Shown: positions 1 through 3,900 of the stretch, piece by piece
Position numbering within the stretch: position 1 is the stretch's first letter
Layout: each line of letters begins with the position of its first letter
Assembly (NCBI GenBank): GCA_036734105.1
Contig: DAIMZH010000103.1
Coordinates: forward strand, 1 to 6,237
DNA length: 6,237 nt
DNA from: Azoarcus_F sp036734105
Lineage (GTDB): Bacteria; Pseudomonadota; Gammaproteobacteria; Burkholderiales; Rhodocyclaceae
Direction: 5' to 3'
Program-made: the position numbers and the translations under genes
The notes under the pieces: model-generated
Told to the model about the DNA's origin: nothing
The model's database searches: none
What the model saw: the letters and a program-made list of their open reading frames with translations, nothing else

Positions 1-2
1 TG

Positions 3-30
3 CCCCGGATTGCGCTACGCTTCATCCGGG
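3..30. repeat. REP-like palindromic core, copy 1
   Basis: The arms CCCGGAT and ATCCGGG flank a GCGCTACGC centre, which allows a 7-bp GC-rich stem in DNA or RNA. This copy differs from copies 2 and 3 by one base (A for G in the centre). It runs directly into five tandem 23-bp units. Confidence 0.85.
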
Positions 31-137
31 CTACAAAGGCGGAAGCGCCGGGGTTACAAAGGCGGCAGTATAGGGGCTACAAAGACGGCAGTATAGGGCC
101 TACAAAGGCGGTGGCATCGGGGTTACAAAGGCGATGG
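23..137 (+). repeat. Tandem 23-bp repeat, cluster 1 (5 units)
   Basis: Units start at 23, 46, 69, 92 and 115. The shared motif TACAAAGGCG (one copy reads TACAAAGACG) recurs at exactly 23-bp spacing. The first unit is the right arm of the palindromic core itself. Units 2 to 4 have diverged most, with CGCC or TATA replacing the CATC start. The cluster ends 21 bases before the assembly gap. Confidence 0.9.
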
Positions 138-158
138 GATTCCGCTGTATCCCGGCGA

Positions 159-258
159 NNNNNNNNNNNNNNNNNNNNNNNNNNNNNNNNNNNNNNNNNN
201 NNNNNNNNNNNNNNNNNNNNNNNNNNNNNNNNNNNNNNNNNNNNNNNNNNNNNNNNNN
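159..258. other. Assembly gap, exactly 100 N
   Basis: The run is exactly 100 Ns, the conventional length for a gap of unknown size. The left flank ends CCCGGCGA and the right flank begins TGGCCAGGG. In the intact copy at 407-423 these two pieces are directly adjacent. The gap therefore interrupts a repeat at a point where the flanks join perfectly, and the true missing length may be zero or a whole number of repeat units. Confidence 0.98.
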
Positions 259-267
259 TGGCCAGGG

Positions 268-304
268 TTTTTGTAGCCTGGATGGAATGAAATGGAATCC
301 GGGG
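268..304 (-). repeat. Diverged reverse-oriented copy of the palindromic element, copy 1
   Basis: TTTTTGTAGCCTGGATG at the left and GGAATCCGGGG at the right match the reverse complement of the core plus its CTACAAA tail at 328-362, with differences in the centre. Together with the core at 328 it forms a long imperfect inverted repeat with a 23-base spacer (305-327). Confidence 0.8.
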
Positions 305-327
305 AGCGGGGGTGATGGTGGCTTGGG

Positions 328-355
328 CCCCGGATTGCGCTGCGCTTCATCCGGG
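328..355. repeat. REP-like palindromic core, copy 2
   Basis: It is identical to the core at 484-511, including the CTACAAAGGCG that follows. The arms CCCGGAT and ATCCGGG can form a stem. The upstream GGG makes a GGGCCC hexamer at 325-330. Confidence 0.88.
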
Positions 356-393
356 CTACAAAGGCGGGTGCATCGGGGTTACAAAGGCGTTGG
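348..393 (+). repeat. Tandem 23-bp repeat, cluster 2 (2 units)
   Basis: Units start at 348 and 371. The second has the GGGGTTACAAAGGCG form seen in clusters 1 and 3. This is the shortest cluster and defines the 156-bp version of the higher-order unit. Confidence 0.9.
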
Positions 394-423
394 GATTCCG
401 CCGTATCCCGGCGATGGCCAGGG

Positions 424-460
424 TTTTTGTAGCCTGGATGGAATGAAATGGAATCCGGGG
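424..460 (-). repeat. Diverged reverse-oriented copy of the palindromic element, copy 2
   Basis: It is identical to 268-304, exactly 156 bp downstream. It pairs imperfectly with the core at 484 across a 23-base spacer, which could give a cruciform or a long RNA hairpin if transcribed. Confidence 0.8.
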
Positions 461-483
461 AGCGGGGGTATTGGTGGCTTGGG

Positions 484-511
484 CCCCGGATTGCGCTGCG
501 CTTCATCCGGG
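484..511. repeat. REP-like palindromic core, copy 3
   Basis: This core is identical to the one at 328-355. It leads into the longest well-preserved run of 23-bp units. Confidence 0.88.
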
Positions 512-618
512 CTACAAAGGCGATGGCATCGGGGTTACAAAGGCCATGGCATCGGGGTTACAAAGGCGGTGGCATCGGGGTTACAAAGGCGGGTGCATCG
601 GGGTTGCAAAGGCGATGG
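504..618 (+). repeat. Tandem 23-bp repeat, cluster 3 (5 units)
   Basis: Units start at 504, 527, 550, 573 and 596, each with CATC followed by a G-run, then TACAAAGG (GCAAAGG in the last). The junction of units 1 and 2 contains the palindrome CGATGGCATCG (521-531), which is degraded at the other junctions. Units 2 to 4 are nearly identical, which suggests recent slippage or unequal recombination. Confidence 0.92.
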
Positions 619-634
619 GATGCCGCTGCATCCC
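617..634. repeat. Perfect 7-bp hairpin in the spacer block
   Basis: GGGATGC and GCATCCC flank a CGCT loop. The matching blocks at 136-153 and near 392-409 have GGGATTC and GTATCCC, with one mismatch in the stem, so only the last copy is a perfect hairpin. No U-run follows, so it is not called a terminator. Confidence 0.7.
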
Positions 635-647
635 GGCGATGGTTAGG

Positions 648-683
648 TTTTGTGGCACGGATGAAACGAAATGGAGTCCGGGG
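648..683 (-). repeat. Degenerate reverse-oriented copy closing the array
   Basis: TTTTGTGGCACGGATGAAAC...CCGGGG aligns with 268-304 and 424-460 but carries several substitutions. No palindromic core follows it, so this is the outer, more decayed edge of the array. Confidence 0.75.
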
Positions 684-692
684 TGAAGGATT

Positions 693-701
693 TGCTACAA
701 T
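693..701 (+). promoter_or_regulatory. Candidate extended -10 promoter
   Basis: TGCTACAAT matches the sigma-70 extended -10 pattern (TG, one base, then TACAAT, five of six against TATAAT). No good -35 hexamer lies 16 to 18 bp upstream, as can be the case for extended -10 promoters. Transcription would begin near 708 and give a leader of about 240 nt before the PKS start. A weaker alternative is TTTGCT (878-883), a 17-bp spacer and CAATAT (901-906). Both are inferred from sequence alone. Confidence 0.35.
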
Positions 702-895
702 TTGCCTCTTTGAAATGCTGAAACCAATCGGCCAGCCTTTGCAGTCAGTTTCTTGTTGTTAGCTCATGGGTGCTGCGAAAAACCTCGTTTCCGGAAAGAT
801 TGCCTGTTATTAATCAGTTGTTTAGATCGGTCTTGCTGGCGAAAAAAACAGGGGTTTTCGAGGTGCCCTTAAAAAGGTTTGCTGCGGCTGGCAGG

Positions 896-909
896 CCAAA
901 CAATATTGG
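896..909. promoter_or_regulatory. Short inverted repeat, possible operator
   Basis: CCAAACAATATTGG has CCAA/TTGG arms around a CAATATTG palindrome and lies 35 bp before the proposed start codon. A similar CCAA...TTGG arrangement occurs at 954-970 inside the first codons. No regulator gene is in view, and short AT-rich palindromes can arise by chance. Confidence 0.2.
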
Positions 910-930
910 CGTGATTGGTTTTCTGTGTAC

Positions 931-935
931 GGGAG
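931..935 (+). promoter_or_regulatory. Ribosome binding site deciding the TTG start
   Basis: GGGAG, containing the GGAG core, sits nine bases before the TTG at 945. An in-frame TGA at 912-914 limits how far upstream the protein can begin. There is no in-frame ATG or GTG between that stop and the conserved ketosynthase N-terminus. The alternatives TTG 915 (no clear ribosome binding site) and TTG 951 (15-base spacing) fit less well. Confidence 0.6.
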
Positions 936-944
936 TGCTGGCGT

Positions 945-3900
945 TTGACCTTGCCAATAGCTATTGTTGGTTTTGCATTTCGTTTTCCCGGTGATCTTGG
1001 CCTTGAGGCTGAGCTTTGGGATGCCTTGATGCAGGGGCGCGATCTTGTCGGGCGTGTGCCTTCAGATCGCTGGGCGGTGGATGAGCTTGCGCACCCCAAA
1101 CGCTCGGAGCCGGGCAAGAGCATCAGTTTTGCGGCTGGTGTACTTTCACGCATTGACGAGTTTGATGCTGGTTTTTTCGGTATATCACCGCGTGAGGCTG
1201 CCTGGCTTGATCCGCAGCAGCGCCTGTTGCTCGAGCTTGCCTGGGAATCCATGGAAAACGCAGGCTGCCCGCCGTCACGCCTGGCCGGCAGCGACTGTGC
1301 GGTGTATGTAGGCATTTCCGGGCTGGATTACGGGACTCGCGGTCTGGACGACTTGGCGAGCATGAGCGCGCACACCATGACCGGCAACACGCTAAGCGTG
1401 GCAGCCAACCGCTTGTCGTATGTGTTCGATTTGCACGGACCCTCACTGGCGGTAGACACCGCATGCTCCTCGTCGCTGGTGGCCTTGCATCACGCCTGCA
1501 ATGCCTTGAGGTCTGGCGAGGCATCCAGTGCGTTGGTGGGTGGCGTCAACATGCTGCTGCACCCGTATCCCTTTGTGGGTTTCACCAAGGCATCGATGCT
1601 GTCTGCTGATGGCCGCTGCAAGGCGTTTGACGCGTCGGGCAATGGCTATGTCAGGGCTGAGGGCGGAGCTGTGTTGTTGCTCAAGCCACTGGAGCGGGCG
1701 CTTGCCGACGGGGATAAAATCCACGCGGTGATACTGGCCAGCGGTGCCAATGCCGACGGCTCCCGCAAGACTGGCATCACCATCCCTAGCGCCGATGGCC
1801 AGGCAGAGCTGATGCAGCAGGTTTTGCGACGCAGTGGTTTGTCGGCGCAAGATGTTGACTTCATCGAGGCGCATGGAACCGGCACAATGATTGGCGACCC
1901 GGTGGAGACCGCTGCCATTGGCCGGGTTTATGGTCCAGCCCGTAGCGAGCCGTTGCCGATTGGTTCGGTCAAGGCTAACCTCGGACATCTTGAGTCCGCT
2001 TCGGGCATGGCTGGTCTGGTCAAAACCATCGTGGCGCTAAAGCGTGGCGAACTCCCGCCCTCGCTGCATCTCAACACGCCAAACCCCAATATTGATTTTG
2101 ACGGGCTCAATCTGCGCCTGATCACCGAACCTTTCCGGCTAAGCGCAAAGGCGGGCAAGCCATTGATTGCCGGCGTCAACTCCTTTGGGTTTGGCGGCGC
2201 CAATGCGCATGTTCTGTTGAGTGCGGCCCCGATTGCAAGCCAGGGTCCGGTGCGCGACGGTCAGGTGCTTGATGCGCCACTTTTTCTGTCGGCCAGAAGC
2301 GATGCTGCGCTGCGTGCGCTCGCCGCGCGTTACGCAGATTTGCTGGCAGGGACGCCTGCCGAGGCACGTTACGACGTGGCCTGGTCGGCCGCCATGCGGC
2401 GTGAATGGCTGGATAAACGCCTGGTGCTGCATTCGGTTTGTGCCGAGCACTCAGTCGCGACGCTCAGAGCGTTTGCGGACGGCAGCAAGGCTTCTTCTGG
2501 CGTCAGTGTGGACGATTCGCTGCCAGTTGACGGTGGCGTGGCCTTTGTTTATGCCGGTAATGGTTCGCAGTGGCTTGGCATGGGACGAAGCTTGCTGGCG
2601 GAGTCCCCGCGATTTGCCGATCTGATGACGGCGCTGGACCGCGACATGTTGCCGCACACCGGTTTTTCGGTGTTGCATGAGCTGCAGGCGGACGATGCGA
2701 CCTCGCGCCTGGATGACACGGTGGTGGCGCAGCCCCTGCTGTTTGCCATGCAGCTTGCGCTGACGCAGTTGCTGGCAGACCAGGGCATTAAACCGGATGC
2801 AGTCGTCGGGCATAGCGTGGGCGAGGTGGCTGCGGCATGGGCAGCAGGCGGGCTCGACAGGGCGAAGGCAATCCGCGTGATCAGCGCACGCAGTCAGGCG
2901 CAGGGCTTGACCAGGGGGCGCGGACGAATGGCCGCGGTGGCTTTGTCGGCCGAAAAGTTGCGCGAGCATCTGGCAGTGCTCGGGCTCGACGGCGAGCTTG
3001 AGCTGGCGGGCATCAACAGCCCCCGGAATGTCACGGTTTCCGGCGCACTGGATGCCCTCAAAAAGCTGCAAAGTCACCTCAAGACACAGGGTGTGGTCTT
3101 TCGTCTCCTTGGCCTGGACTACGCGTTTCACAGTCGGCAAATGGACCCGGTCAAGGCTGCTCTTGCTCAGAGCCTGCAAGGCTTTGTGCCCGCGCAGTCC
3201 GCTTATCTTCCGTTCGTCTCTACGGTGACAGGCGGTGTGCTGGAAGCCAGTGCGCTCGACGCCGATTACTGGTGGCGCAATGTGCGCGAGCCGGTTCAGT
3301 TCGCATCGGCAGTTGAAGCGCTGATCGAGCAGGGCTGCCGGGTTTTTGTCGAGATTGGCCCGCACGCCATCTTGCAGCGTTATGTGTCGGAGTCGCTTGT
3401 CGCGGCAAGCATGCCTGGCAGGGTTCTGCCCACCCTCAAGAAGGGGGACGACGGAGTCTCCAGGCTCAACGATAGCGTGATGCGGGTGCATCTGCTTTCC
3501 CGCCACACGGCAACAGACCGGTATTTTCAGATCGCGGGCAGGTTTGCCGATCTGCCCAATTATCCGTGGCAGCGCGAACGGCACTGGCAGCCGCGCACCA
3601 GCGAGGGGTTGCTGGCGATAGAACGGCGCCGTGTTCACCCTTTGCTGGGGTGGCGTCTGCACGACGCCGACATGGCCTGGGAAAACACGCTTGACCCCCA
3701 GGTGTTGTCATGGCTCGTTGATCACAAGGTGGGTGGCGCTATTGTTTTCCCGGCCGCCGGGTTTGTCGAAATGGCGCTGGCTGCCGCACGCGAATGGCGA
3801 GGTCTTGAGCATGTATTGCTTGAACAGTTCGACATTGTCGCCCCTATGGTGTTTGATGGCGAACACGCGCGTACCCTGAGACTGTCGGTGAATACACGGG

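Larger units (their letters stand above)
1..683. repeat. Composite repeat array: REP-like palindromes with 23-bp tandem units
   Basis: Three higher-order units follow one another. Each contains a palindromic core (starting at 3, 328 and 484), a run of 23-bp tandem units, a spacer with a small hairpin around GGGAT...ATCCC, and a diverged reverse-oriented copy of the core (268-304, 424-460, 648-683). The second and third cores are exactly 156 bp apart, and the preceding spacer blocks (261-327 and 417-483) differ at only two adjacent bases (314-315 versus 470-471), so the duplication is recent or homogenised. The number of 23-mers differs between units (5, 2, 5). The left edge is cut by the window and may extend further. 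The right edge is clear: after the CCGGGG ending at 683 the similarity stops and base composition changes. No transposase, unique spacers or target-site duplication is visible, so this is neither an autonomous mobile element nor a CRISPR array. Elements of this general palindromic type are scattered in many proteobacterial genomes; the family assignment here is from recall. Confidence 0.9.
684..944 (+). other. AT-richer intergenic region upstream of the PKS gene
   Basis: Hand-counted GC is about 48% over 721-960, well below the gene that follows. I see no coding sequence: the one forward open frame through it (770-994) has no recognisable motif, no clear ribosome binding site, and overlaps the conserved ketosynthase N-terminus in another frame. 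Structures present are a candidate extended -10 at 693-701, a CGAAAA/TTTTCG inverted repeat in the A-rich stretch around 841-860, a CCAA...TTGG inverted repeat at 896-909, and the ribosome binding site at 931-935. No tRNA, riboswitch or strong terminator was recognised. Confidence 0.7.

Noticed and set aside
123..506. Reverse-strand frame across the gap
   Set aside because: It is a translation of the palindromic repeats with a block of unknown residues from the Ns.
23..618. Iterons of a replication origin
   Set aside because: The 23-bp direct repeats superficially resemble iterons, but there is no rep gene, DnaA box or AT-rich melting region beside them, and they derive from a dispersed palindromic element.
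617..634. Rho-independent terminator
   Set aside because: The hairpin is perfect but is followed by CGGCGATGG, not a T-run, and belongs to the repeat unit.
1..683. CRISPR array
   Set aside because: The 23-bp repeats are directly adjacent with no unique spacers, unit ends vary, and no cas gene is present.
134..762. Forward open frames through the repeats (134-646, 448-762, 471-686)
   Set aside because: They consist of translated 23-bp repeats, some cross the N gap, and they lack ribosome binding sites and recognisable domains.
770..994. Small forward gene before the PKS
   Set aside because: It has no clear ribosome binding site or motifs, and its 3' end overlaps the conserved PIAIVGFAFRFPG codons in another frame.
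1443..1988. 181-residue reverse-strand open frame
   Set aside because: It is antisense to the most conserved part of the KS (active Cys to the second His) and has no motifs of its own.
2451..3662. 403-residue reverse-strand open frame
   Set aside because: It lies entirely antisense to the AT domain and its flanks. The + strand there has intact catalytic motifs, and the reverse translation is low-complexity with no domain pattern, as expected of a shadow in GC-rich coding DNA.
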